The notes beneath the pieces are model-generated. The model was given only the letters and a program-made list of their open reading frames with translations, was not told the DNA's origin and made no database searches. Of a stretch of 64,000 nucleotides of DNA, positions 31,601-40,792 are shown in pieces. The DNA comes from Yponomeuta sedellus (taxonomy: Eukaryota > Arthropoda > Insecta > Lepidoptera > Yponomeutidae): contig OW203725.1 in NCBI GenBank assembly GCA_934045075.1, positions 15,870,269 through 15,934,268 on the forward strand, in the 5' to 3' direction. A program made the translations under genes and the position numbers. Each line of letters opens with the position of its first letter. The stretch's first letter is position 1.

Positions 31601-34416
31601 GGTTTTGCCAATATCTATGTTTATATCTCCACATAAAATAATATTTTTATAGTGTTTCACTGTAAAAAGGTAATTATTTAATGAGTCAACAAAGTCAGTG
31701 GTATCGTGTATAGAGGGTGTTCGATATATACCAATAATAATTAAATCTGGACCAATTTGTATTTCTATACCATTTGCATTATTTAGTTTTATATTTTTAG
31801 AGCATACTGTAAAACTAGACTTTACTGACTCGTGTATACATATGACCACGCCTGAGTGGTCATATGTATACACGAGTGGCAGAAAGAGTAGTGAGGTATT
31901 GAAAAATGTAGTCCTTAAGCGAGCACTCTGTCAAAACAATAAAATCAAACTGTGTATTAAATCTCTTCAATAAAACTTCTAACTGATCAAAGCTTTGCGT
32001 TATGCTTCTTAGATTCATACACAGTGTATTATAAGATTTTTGTAGTAATAAATACTGCAAAAATATTTCAATAATTTGATTTTGAGTAAAAAATGTTGAT
32101 AAAGCGAAAAAGATCTGTCAGGATCATGGCAAGTGGCAAACGCTGATCTCTGCGTACGGTATACGGGCGTGAGAATATGTTACGGTATGTTATGTGTTAA
32201 AATTGATTAATTTGATTTTATTGAAATCAAATGAATGAATATCATAAAATAAATGAATATGAATAATTCTAGGTTCTCCGTTGAGGAGATCCTGTAACCA
32301 CGTTCTTTTTCCCAGATCTAACTAATCACCTTCCTTTGCCGTCATCAGATCTTATCAGAAAGTTCTGCTAAAGATAATACTGATTAAATAAGGCGAAAGT
32401 CGAATAATTTTCTACTATCCGTTGTGAAGATCTAGTGTCACCATCATCATCAGACCCTTCAATCTGATGATGGCACTAGAATTTGGATACTTTGCTGTGC
32501 CATCTTAAGAACTTGTCATCAAGTTTCAACAAAGATCTCATAAATACTAATCGAATAAGTATAATCTCCAATGGTCTACTGCTATCCGTTGAGAGATCCC
32601 AAACACACCTTTCAGCGCTATCATCAGACCATGCTCCCCAAGTTTAAACAAAGATCTCATCAATACCGATCAAATAAGACCCTAACTAAAAGATTTTACT
32701 GTAAAAAACCAATTAAAAATATTTACTGTCAGTTTTCGTTAAATACTCAGTAGAAACTGGTATTTATGGTTATTTACTCACGGGCGGATAATTACTAAGA
32801 AAGAATCTTTAATAATCTCTTAATAATTCATGAAATAAGTCCATCACAAAAAAGTAATTTTCTTGAGATATACTTATTTCGTTCTTTCGTCAAAAAAGAA
32901 TGAAAGATATTGAATATAGTCCTGAGGCTCGTGAGTAAAAATGGATTTAACGGTAATGCAATCTATTTTAGCGAACGAAAACACCAATAAACGTATTTAC
33001 TCTCATGGGAATATTCCCGCGAATCTAGCTATTTCGGGTAAATACGGGTAGAATCACAACTCTAAGCGCCACCAATGGTAAAAAAAATCATAGGTTGTCT
33101 CAAATACGTTTTTTCAAAAAGGAAACATCAGAAATCTTAACAACTGTGACGAAAATTTTAGGAAATAGAGGCTAGAACCTAGTATCAACTTCATAGGGCT
33201 TCAATCGATTACCGCTACTAACGACCGTTTTTGGTGATTAAAGTCTTAGGATGTTAATATAGGTTGTATGTTTAAAAATAGTTAACACAGATATTAAGAT
33301 ATTTAATGTGTACTTTTTGAAAAAAAGACGTATTATGAAACGTATAATTATTATAAGTGCGTATAATAATCATAATTCATGTAAGTCTTATTAGATTAGA
33401 TTAGAAAATTCTTTATTGCACAATAAGCATATTTGTACAAAGGCGAGCTTAATACTAATGAGTATTTTCTTCCAGCTAACCTTGGGTTGTGTGGATATTA
33501 GTCCGGGTAGTGCCCGAAGAGAGTAATACTTAGTAAATAAATTATCATTATTATAATTATGATTATTATACGCAACCCGAAGCGCCTTAATTCAGATCGA
33601 CACCCATTCACAATCAACCGTTCTTAGGGTTCCGTGGTCGGCAAGGAACCCTTATAGTTTCGTCATGTCTGTCTGTCAGTCTGTTGTAGGTAGACTACAA
33701 AGTATAACAATAAATATTAAAAACTGGCCATGAGGGAATGGGACAAAAGTGGGCTCGCCAGGGGTCCCATATTTTTGTGAATATTAATTTAATGATTAGC
33801 CCCATATTAATCAGCCTGCGCTCTATTCTCAGACCTACAAAAATTTATAAAAATCTGTGAAGCCGTTTCGGAGGCTTTCGATTACAAACACTGTGACACG
33901 AGATTTTTATATAGGTATTAGAGGTGTAACCCCTTTGTGCTAGAGTCCGACTCGTACTTGACGGGTTTTTTATTGATATTTGTTTCAGGAAAAACGGTTG
34001 AGCAGCTGGTAAAAGGTTATAAACTACATAACTTACTAGGCGTGTCTTCTTTGGACCTTCCTCAAAGACCCTCGCATAGTTTAACGCCTTGTCAGTCACC
34101 AAGAGAACGACAACATAGAAGGGTAAGTTAGCTAACTAGTTATCCTGTAATGTTGTGTGATACGATACAAGAAAATGTATGGCGTGAAAGTGTAGAAATA
34201 GTTGCATCTCGTCGATATCAGCTCAAATCAAATCTATCAAACTAAGGGTAGCTTTTCGAATACCTACAGCATTTTTTTTTTCAGGAAACACGTAGTCTGA
34301 CGCCGTTCCGTCACCGTTCTCACAAAAACCTCTCGCCTTCAGTGGCTAGATTTTTTCATCAGACTGCATCCTTGTCGCCGCCTCCACCTGCAGTAACTGG
34401 GCCGTTACATGACTGA
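24763..34416 (+). CDS. Small ankyrin-repeat protein, four exons
   Basis: Exons 24763-24961, 25932-26129, 33989-34122 and 34285-34416 join with phases 1, 1 and 0 and consensus splice sites, giving 220 residues. Residues about 25-66 contain an ankyrin-type repeat (LLNSGFDPNFEGGWPIRLA, then AARYGSLDVVRTLIQFGADP). Exon 2 continues with a weaker repeat (GASTLQLAVYSGKHW). Exons 3 and 4 code a basic, Ser/Pro-rich tail (TPCQSPRERQHRR, then SLSPPPP) ending at TGA 34414-34416. I do not recognise the orthologue. Intron 1 holds a hAT element; intron 2 (about 7.9 kb) holds a 5.5-kb inverted-arm element. Linking exons 1-2 to 3-4 rests on phase and orientation only: exons in between may be missing, or they may be two genes. 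ATG 24763 is the first in frame. Confidence 0.55.
25266..25580 (+). repeat. GGGCGTCCCAAAG repeat, copy 1
   Basis: A block of about 310 bp begins ACAGGGCGTCCCAAAGTTG and is repeated in inverse orientation at about 45893-46198, 80-plus percent alike by eye, including the core CTTGCCTTGTCTGGGAATCG. The core resembles a tRNA box B region, so a SINE origin is possible. Nothing coding is seen. Confidence 0.6.
25607..25727. repeat. Fold-back of LINE 3' tail around a TA repeat
   Basis: A 36-bp arm (25607-25642, starting AGTACAAAAGGCGACC) is repeated exactly in reverse complement at 25692-25727. The loop contains a (TA)n run and a further (TA)n lies just outside the left arm. The right arm continues into GTGCAATAAAGAATATA, a LINE-type 3' end found also near 27285 and 42380. 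Confidence 0.75.
26130..27515. other. Intron 2 of the ankyrin gene, left part
   Basis: There is no exon that I can support. About 26440-26520 resembles 5098-5200 (CACTGCAGCG, CCGAGTGGTC), a dispersed repeat. A LINE-type 3' tail lies at about 27200-27300 (GCAATAAGGCCGCC, then GTACAATAAAGAATATTC). Confidence 0.45.
27995..28292 (-). repeat. Near full-length tRNA-related SINE with 13-bp target duplication
   Basis: TCATAAGTTAATG flanks both ends (27982-27994 and 28293-28305). In minus sense the copy has about 100 bp of leader, a tRNA-like middle (TTAGCTTAGTTGGAAAGAGC as box A, a decayed box B after CCAGAGGTCGCG), then GTGGAATTTTTAGCCTC, TCCTTAGCACGGGTTAG and an A/T-rich tail. It is the best reference in the window for copies at 23376, 37160, 40261, 60625 and 62354. 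Confidence 0.85.
29881..30465 (-). pseudogene. LINE reverse transcriptase fragment
   Basis: The motifs CGLDGISAKFIE, VSNYRPISLLPAMSKI and IGVFLDLAKAFDTV are the conserved fingers and first palm motif of non-LTR reverse transcriptases. The FADD-type catalytic motif is missing from this block because the frame ends at about 29881 and the next block belongs to the C-terminal thumb region. The enzyme is therefore inactive. Confidence 0.8.
31268..31873 (-). pseudogene. LINE endonuclease domain
   Basis: This is an apurinic-type (EEP) endonuclease. It has IIIGIYRTPS, ILCGDINIDI with the catalytic Asp/Asn, and TDHSPIII with the catalytic SDH-type motif changed to TDH. The frame starts inside one perfect hairpin (31828-31877) and ends inside another (31226-31281). 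The stretch itself is open, so decay is recent or mild here. Confidence 0.75.
32270..32700. repeat. Imperfect tandem-like repeats
   Basis: Three loosely similar units of about 130-150 bp carry a CTATCCGTTGAGAGATC-type start, a TCATCAGA core and a TTTCAACAAAGATCTCAT-type end. Divergence is high. It may be a fragment of a dispersed AT-rich repeat; no coding is seen. Confidence 0.4.
33600..33970. repeat. Dispersed repeat with AGGGTTCCGT core
   Basis: The block contains AGGGTTCCGTGG, GGAACCCTTATAGTTTCG and TCATGTCTGTCTGTC, then ends with GAGTCCGACTCGTACTTG. This combination is common in moth and butterfly introns. A truncated inverse relative lies at about 48860-48925 (GGACGGACGAACGGACATGG). It sits just upstream of exon 3 of the ankyrin gene. 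Confidence 0.5.
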
Positions 34417-35996
34417 TCGATGAAAATAGAATAGGTACATTCTGTTGAACAACCTATCGAAGCTCCGACCAGTCGAATTCATAGTCAGGTCAAGGAGTAT
34501 TGTCCGTTTGCTGCTTAGTTTTTGACGCGCGACTAAAAGATTGTCGCAAAATTAGTACCGATATGACTGTTATTTACTCGTAGGTACTTGCCTGGGTAGT
34601 ACGACGACCCGAGTCATGCGTTTTGTGGCGATGAAATGTCAGAATTTGACAATTACCTACAGGAGCAACTTTTTTTCTCTTCTTCTTCTTCTTCAACTCG
34701 CGTCGTCGTACTTCCCAGGATGGGCGTAGCCAGAATTATGTTCCCGATAATTAAATCTATTTTCATCATTTACAATTAGGTAACTCAGTTTTTTATCACA
34801 GTGGATAACTGCATGACTTATTAGAATTAAGATATTAGTTGTTTAATTAAGAAGCTATTCAGAAGCGACAAATTAAATTCAGAAGCGAGGGAGCCCTCCC
34901 AGCTATGATGCCGGGTCAATACCTACTTTGGTTATTATTTAGGTCAATACATCAATCCGGACCCACGCCTCATATTGATAATGTTTGCAACAAAGCTTAG
35001 TAATCAGAACCGGTCGAAGAAAAAGCGATTTAGGTTTAGACGCCAGTCTCCCCCCCCACCTGGCTACGCCCATAGACACATTTTATTATGTAGACGTAAC
35101 GAAATTAATTTAGGCCGTGGTTCCGCAACCCTGCTTCACGAAAGTATTTTGCTGAAGAGTGAATGCCACCGACCAAACGGGTTGTAAAAAGAATATTAAG
35201 TAACAAAAATAATTTTAATATGAACAAGGCGAATCACAATCACAATCCCAACCGAGTTAACTTTTGAATCTCTGTACCAAAATAAGTAGGTACATCAGTA
35301 TTTTGTTACTTCTTAAAATCAGACCCTATACACGACGGAATCTGGGTGGTACGAAGGCCGCGGTTGTAAAATTTGAAAATATTGCAAAAATATACAGCAT
35401 TTTAGCCTCTAAATAGGTTTTTTTAAAACATACAGGTAAAAAATCTAGCAATTTAGTATGTACATGCTGCCACTCCGTCAATCAGAACAGAGACTGTGGA
35501 CCCATTCACCGCTCTAGCTCGCTACTAGTGGTTTTCACAGATTTGTGTCAGAGTCGATTTTTGAAAAGTGCCTTTAAAAAAATAAACTACCTTGCATATT
35601 CGATAGCTAGCACGTTCAATATGATATTGCTCTCAAACCACCCAAAATCAAGTGTGTATAACATGTCTGCGGTGAACGGTTGCGAAATCCACGCCCGAAT
35701 CAAATTCTTCACCCCTTTAGACATTATTATGACTCAATGTTAAATAGTCTTAAATAACATAGTATAGGATTAATAGTATAATAGAATTATAATTTTGAAC
35801 TTAAGATGCAAAAAAGAAAAAGTTTTGCAACATTATATATTTATATTTTATTTATACCTACCTATATATTTAATTTTTTTTTTTTGTAAATAGTGTCAAT
35901 GTCAAGAATTCAATAAGGAAAAGCTTAATGACTATAGGTAACAAATGACGAATATAACTACTAGTGAATATTTAAAAAATCTAGAGGTGTAATAAA
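34417..35996. other. Spacer between the ankyrin and C18orf63-like genes
   Basis: The two genes are convergent here. Apart from the MITE at 34588-34724 and a scrap of SINE tail at about 35400-35430 (TTTTAGCCTCTAAATAGG), it holds no recognised feature. A weak inverted pair ATGGGCGTAGCCAG/CTGGCTACGCCCAT lies at about 34721 and 35060. Confidence 0.4.
34588..34724. mobile_element. MITE of the CTGGGTAGTACGA family, copy 2
   Basis: CTGGGTAGTACGACGACC at the left faces its inverse (GTCGTCGTACTTCCCAGG) at the right. The inside has ATGTCAGAATTTGACAAT, shared with the copy at 45068. There is no coding capacity. Confidence 0.6.
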
Positions 35997-38900
35997 TCAG
36001 TATCTTGAAGCTTGTGTTGGAGTACATAAACTTATTGCTTGAGTTTCGCTCACTCTTTCATTTGCCTGTAAAAAAATTACCCCACATTATCCGTCCTAAG
36101 CATTCGGCGTATGTAGGGTTATTTTCGAGAGCCTGGGGCGTGTTTCATATAATTACAAAGTTAATTAACTGACATGTTAAGAAGTAGACTCTGAGACAGT
36201 GAGACACACAGACGTGTGGATTGATCTCCAAACAATTAAGGTAAGCCATTAAGTTAGCTTATATACTTACATTACGCTGTTTCGTATTGACATTGCCTAA
36301 CGGTAGTCGTTGTTCAATATTAAACGGTGTTCCCAGTACGCAGGGCATCTTATGCTTGATGAATTGTACGAATCTTGAAATTACTACAATCTGTTTCAAT
36401 AAAATTAACATTAATAACTAATAGTTATATATTTTAATAGAATGCACAAAAATGTCTGTAGGTATGTACACTCACTTCAATGTCTTTGGGCACAGGGGTT
36501 ATGACTGGGAACTCCCTTAGCACGCAGATTTTGGGATAAGTGTAAGGCTCACCTCGCCAGAAGCGAACCAAATAATAGGGGCCCTCTTCTTCTGTCAACC
36601 GATAGCCGTGCTAAATTGAATTAAAAAGTAGTTATAATTAGTAATTCATATAATAAATTCTAAAAATCAGTCTCCAGCAGTCAACCTTTAAGTTTTTGTT
36701 GCAAATTCACCCTTAAAGTGACATATTAGAGTGCAAGTTGTATGTTAAGGTTGATGATCCGTCGAGCATCTTAGAAAAATAGGCTTCGGTCACTTTCGAA
36801 ACGAAAAGAGAATTTTGCCACACCTTCGTTGGTCACTCTTAGTCCAGTACATTGCCCGGGTACATTGCCGTACCGTGTATGGCTAGTTGTCTGTGTGTTT
36901 CGCTTTTCATGTACCAATGCTACTGTTTTGTTTGTTTATTATTTCTTCGTGCTGTGACTTGTAACCAGATTCTAGTGGCTTTACCATTTTTCTTTTTAGG
37001 AATTTCGGGTTTCGAATAAAGAAAAATCATTCTGTTTTCGAAGCTGGTTTCCAATACAGAATATATAATCTTCTTTTGAAACTCTTTCATGGTTTAAGGA
37101 TATGAACCTTATTAGCTCAGTTGCTCAGCGCTGGCAATAAATAGGTTCGAAATTTCACTGATGTCGGTAGTTGCCCATCAGCTCAGTTGGGAGAGCGCTG
37201 GCTCGGTTAGCCAGAGGTCGCGTTTTCGAGTCCCAGCATGGGTGGAATTTTTAGCCTCTAAAAAGGTTTTAAAAATTGTAACATTTTGTTTGTAAACATT
37301 TTACAACGTTTTTTTCTTTTTCAGTAGGTAACAGAAAAAATATTGCAGACATCACCACAAGGTTCGGCACTCAGGATTATGGCAGGAGTGGTGAACTTAT
37401 TCCCGTAACTAATGTAGAAATACGAGTACACCCATAATTCCGCCTTGGAAGTCCGGACTACGATCTGTGTATGCTGAGGTAGAAGATTTCATTTGTCCTA
37501 CAAAAAAATTTGTTTTGTGCCCTTGATCCATGAAAGAGTTTCAAAAGAAGATGTTATATTCTGTATTGGAAACCAGCTTCGAAAACAGAATGATTTTTCC
37601 TAATTCGAAACCAGGTTTCCTAAAAAGAAAAATAATTCTCTTTTCGAAACTGGTTTCGAAACTTTGGTTTCGAAAGTGGCCGAAGAGGAAAAATATATGA
37701 AAATAATACAAACTTACGTATTCATATTATCACAAACACGGAAGTGAAAAAATATATCTTGTAAAAAGTACTAAGTATATACACATATACAGTATAAAAA
37801 TTATTAAGTATCTACTTACTATGTTTTTCCAGTGGCGACGTAGATCTTTATAACATCTGAATGTGGCTGATTTTGGCAAAAGTTCAGAATAATCTTCGAT
37901 TACGGCTTTATTTAAACTAGAAAATAAGAAGAGCCCTGAAATAACTCGCAGGGAAAACGAGAACCCAACCAAAACAACAGTATTTTTATGTGGACCAAGA
38001 CTGCTAATGCTGAAAAATTCATTGGGTACTGGAGCTGTTCATTGATGTACTAGTATGCTGTTAGCTCTAGCGGTGTCTGATATTTTGATGGGCTTTTTTT
38101 TAATATTCTGATGTTGCTCTAATAAAAGTCGTTTGAATTATTGAGTAGAATAACCTCCCTTAAGTTTCACCATACCTTTCTGAAATACCTGTAGGATATA
38201 TAGGTACACATAATTACCTTGGAAGTACTCTAATCCATTCACCAGGAAAATACGTATCCTTGGAACGGATAATGTTTATTTTAACCGCATTCAACGTCAG
38301 AGTAGTTTCACAATCTGAAAGGAATCAATAAATTGTTAACACAGATAACTCAAGAGACGTAACACAAAAGAAGACTTACCAACTTACCATTGCAACCTAT
38401 ATTGAATTGAACACCATCCTGAGGCCCGGTCGTGGTTAGAAAATCACGATTATTTATGAGGTACGTTGCCCCTAGTATATTCCACACTGGAGCTATCTTC
38501 GCAGTAATCGTGTATTTAAAGCACCACTGAAATACTTCCGGCGTAACCTCTCTGATTTCACCTTCCTATAAAGCGTAAGTAACAAAAACATGAATCCGAC
38601 TATTTCCACGTTGCTTTTTGACTTCCTACACGTAGAGTGTGGTACTTACGACACATTCCAACCTATACATTGTACATATAATATGATATAATACATTTGC
38701 TAAATATTACCTGAATCAAAGAAAACTTCAAAAACAAAGAGTTCAGTTTGTCGTAATCATCACCAACTTTATTGAAAACTATGTGAATGCGTTTCAATTC
38801 GTCTTTGTCAGGACTAGCCATAATAGAAGAATTGGAGAATATAATCATTCTGAAAATTTAATGTTTCATTATTGACCATGTTTATCACCTACCAATTATA

Positions 38901-39070
38901 CAATGTACAAGGATTATAATAATTATCGTGTACCTGCATTTAAGAATTTTCCAATGATAATCCGAGGGCGCAGAACGATCATGCTTGTCGTTTAGATTGG
39001 CCACGACTATGACATAGCCAAGGTTCCCAAAACCAGGATTACTGAAAACAAATTGATAATCGCCAGGCAT
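35997..39070 (-). CDS. C18orf63-like protein (DUF4708 family)
   Basis: Eight minus-strand exons, 38934-39070, 38711-38849, 38388-38565, 38218-38314, 37820-37916, 36476-36610, 36271-36390 and 35997-36065, join with matching phases and consensus splice sites into 323 residues ending in TGA at 35997. The order of conserved blocks agrees with human C18orf63: KCRMIIFSNSSIMASPDKD; TAKIAPVWN at residues 113-121 followed by INNRDFL; GEWIRVLP; KSATFRCYKDLRRHWK; YGYRL-like HGYRLTEEEG; EPYTYPKICVLREFPV; and a helical C-terminal block. The start at 39070 (MPGDYQFVFSNPG) aligns with the family N-terminus; an upstream in-frame extension through a possible acceptor is less likely. Function of the family is unknown. 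The protein is shorter than the human one because the long variable C-terminus is absent. The intron between 36610 and 37820 carries a fold-back transposon. Confidence 0.85.
36782..37687. mobile_element. Fold-back element, GAAAC-type palindromes, copy 1
   Basis: GAAAAATA is duplicated at 36774-36781 and 37688-37695. The arms (about 180 bp) are inverted and start CTTCGGTCACTTTCGAAA. They contain iterated palindromes such as GAAACCAGGTTTC joined by AATAAAGAA-type links. A tRNA-derived SINE (about 37160-37270) lies in the middle, and the sequence after it (TTGCAGACATCACC...) is nearly identical to that in the copy at 59671-61124. No transposase. The 8-bp duplication suggests the hAT group. Confidence 0.75.
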
Positions 39071-40245
39071 AGTATTTATTTCTTCGGTCAATCCCACCAA
39101 GTGCAACTTTTCTCTAGAAAAGTTTTCGCGCGTTTAATTTTTTGTTTCCAGATCTGATCAGAATCAGACCAAAATGGGCGCGAAAGATTACTTTCAAACA
39201 TAGAGGTAGAAAGCTTTCAAGTTTCATCTGTTCGTCATGTTGGCCATACTTATGTAAAAAATAGGGCAGTTCTTGATTCTACATGTTGGCCTGGCCCTTT
39301 CATGTGAAGAAAAGCAATCTATTATATAGTCATTCCATTTAGGTTTTAAGTTTGTATTGTAAGTTATTGTACTCTCATTTCAAGTAATTGATTGAGCAAC
39401 TGCTTTTCGCTCAAACAGTATGGCTGGTAATTAATGTGAGTGAGAGGCGGGTTCCAACTAACAATGAAAGGACTGTGATAAACATAACACGTGTTTATGT
39501 AAAAAAATACATGAAAGTCGGTTTGACCATAATGGCGTGGTAGCTCTGTGGGTGTGTTCGAGAAATAGAAAAGATTACTTCTGTGTTGCCCCTAAATGTA
39601 CGTTTCCACCAAAGTGTGCATGTGCAGCACATTTGTTTACAAACATTTTGTGCAGAACTACCCGCACAACAAGTAGGTACTAAATTGGTATCGCTTTTAG
39701 TCTGTTTACACCGGCAATGCTGTGTGTAACTTTTGCGAGCGCAGTGTTGCACATTAATTTGTTCACGAACATATTCACTAAGCAAACTATTTTGACTTTA
39801 TATACTTACCTGAAATCCCAGAGCCATAATAATGTTCCATTTTCTCAGTCGAATCACAATTACAACTTTGAGCCAACTCTTGAGCGGTGTCGTGTTTTTT
39901 ATTTCTATTTTTAAAATCATTGTGACTGGAATCCCATAGAATAGGATAAGTTTCAATCGCTTGAATTTAAACATTTTTTCATTCGCCTTTAGGTTATATT
40001 CTGATAATTAACGCTTTGACTCGGAAAATACTTGAGAATGTGCGCGCACAAATTAATGTTTTCGCTTTGGTAGCGGAAGAAAGACCAATTAAATAAGAGC
40101 AGAAACCCAGACTATAAAAAATAATAATAACCTAGGAAAGGTTCCGCCTGCCGCGGTCCGAAAAGAATAAGGGATATATTTTAGTCATGTCGAATCCGAG
40201 TCAAGGATGTTTTCTTGGTCCGGGTTTTAATTTAAACCCAAATTA
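39071..40245. other. Spacer between the C18orf63-like gene and centrosomin
   Basis: Promoter and 5' untranslated sequence of the C18orf63-like gene should lie at its left end. No further gene or repeat is recognised. Short frames at 39495-39914 on both strands look like chance. Confidence 0.4.
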
Positions 40246-40260
40246 AAATAAACAACGTGA

Positions 40261-40490
40261 TTTAAAAACCTATTTAGAGGCTAAAAATTTCACCCATGCC
40301 GGGATTCGAACCCGCAACCTCTGGCTATCCGTACCAGCGCTCTACCAATTGAGCTCAATTGGTAGAGCGCTGGTACGGATAGCCAGAGGTTGCGGGTTCG
40401 AATCCCGGCATGGGTGAAATTTTTAGCCTCTAAATAGGTTTTTAAATTTGTTCCTTAGCACGGGTTAGTGCATTAAAAATAAAAATAGTG
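40261..40490. repeat. SINE insertion containing a perfect 186-bp palindrome
   Basis: Bases 40261-40353 are the exact reverse complement of 40354-40446 with no spacer. Each arm is the tRNA-like half of the local SINE (box A CTCAATTGGTAGAGC, box B GGTTCGAATCC, then ATTTTTAGCCTCTAAATAGG). The right arm continues into the normal SINE tail (TTCCTTAGCACGGGTTAG, then A/T-rich). AAACAACGTGAT occurs just left (about 40250-40261) and just right (about 40491-40502), so the whole unit behaves as one retroposed insertion. Confidence 0.9.
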
Positions 40491-40792
40491 CAAACAACGT
40501 GATGTCAGTATAAGGTATTATTAATAAAAAAATCCCATAATTATTAATAGGTACATGTTATCTTCGTGACACAGTCCTACTAAATTAAGTTGTTACATTC
40601 GCATCAACGGGCCCTCTGTCGAACGGACCATATGGTCAGATGCAATGAATCCTTGACGATTAACGCTTTTTCAATGATCTCCATAGCGTAGCGTGTTTAA
40701 TGGAAAATTTACAAAAGTTACAAAACCGATTTTTCATTAGTTCCGATTCGTTAAAACCAAATTTATAAAATCTTATTACTATGTGGAACACT

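Larger units (their letters stand above)
28490..32075 (-). mobile_element. Jockey/CR1-type LINE, degenerate
   Basis: Minus-strand blocks occur in LINE order: a 5' start (31860-32060, NLRSITQSFDQLEVLL), the apurinic endonuclease (31268-31873, ILCGDINIDI and KITDHSPIIISL), linker (31026-31226), reverse transcriptase (29881-30465) and C-terminal region (29158-29499, continuing to a stop at 28938-28940). Frameshifts separate the blocks. The element lies inside the long-arm element at 27524-33064. The 3' tail border near 28490 is approximate. Confidence 0.75.
27524..33064. mobile_element. 5.5-kb element with long inverted arms and AGCGCCAC duplication
   Basis: The left arm (27524 to about 27870) and right arm (about 32745-33064) are inverted copies of each other for over 300 bp, sharing for example GTTTATTGGTGTTTTCGTTC and CCAGTTTCTACTGAGTATTT. 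The tips read TAGAGTTG at both ends, and AGCGCCAC is duplicated exactly at 27516-27523 and 33065-33072. An 8-bp duplication suggests the hAT group. Near the tips GGGTAAATACCCG-type units are iterated. No transposase was found; the interior holds a SINE (27995-28292), a LINE (about 28490-32075) and AT-rich repeats (about 32270-32700). Confidence 0.75.

Noticed and set aside
32270..32700. CRISPR-like or satellite array
   Set aside because: The three units are long, poorly matched and lack constant repeats and unique spacers; the genome is eukaryotic.
34717..35075. Transposon bounded by ATGGGCGTAGCCAG and CTGGCTACGCCCAT
   Set aside because: The 14-bp inverted pair is suggestive, but no target duplication was found and the left copy overlaps the edge of another MITE.
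40320..40425. Possible functional tRNA gene (box A and box B both present)
   Set aside because: The sequence is a SINE head: it recurs at six or more places with the same non-tRNA tail, and the stems do not form a proper cloverleaf.
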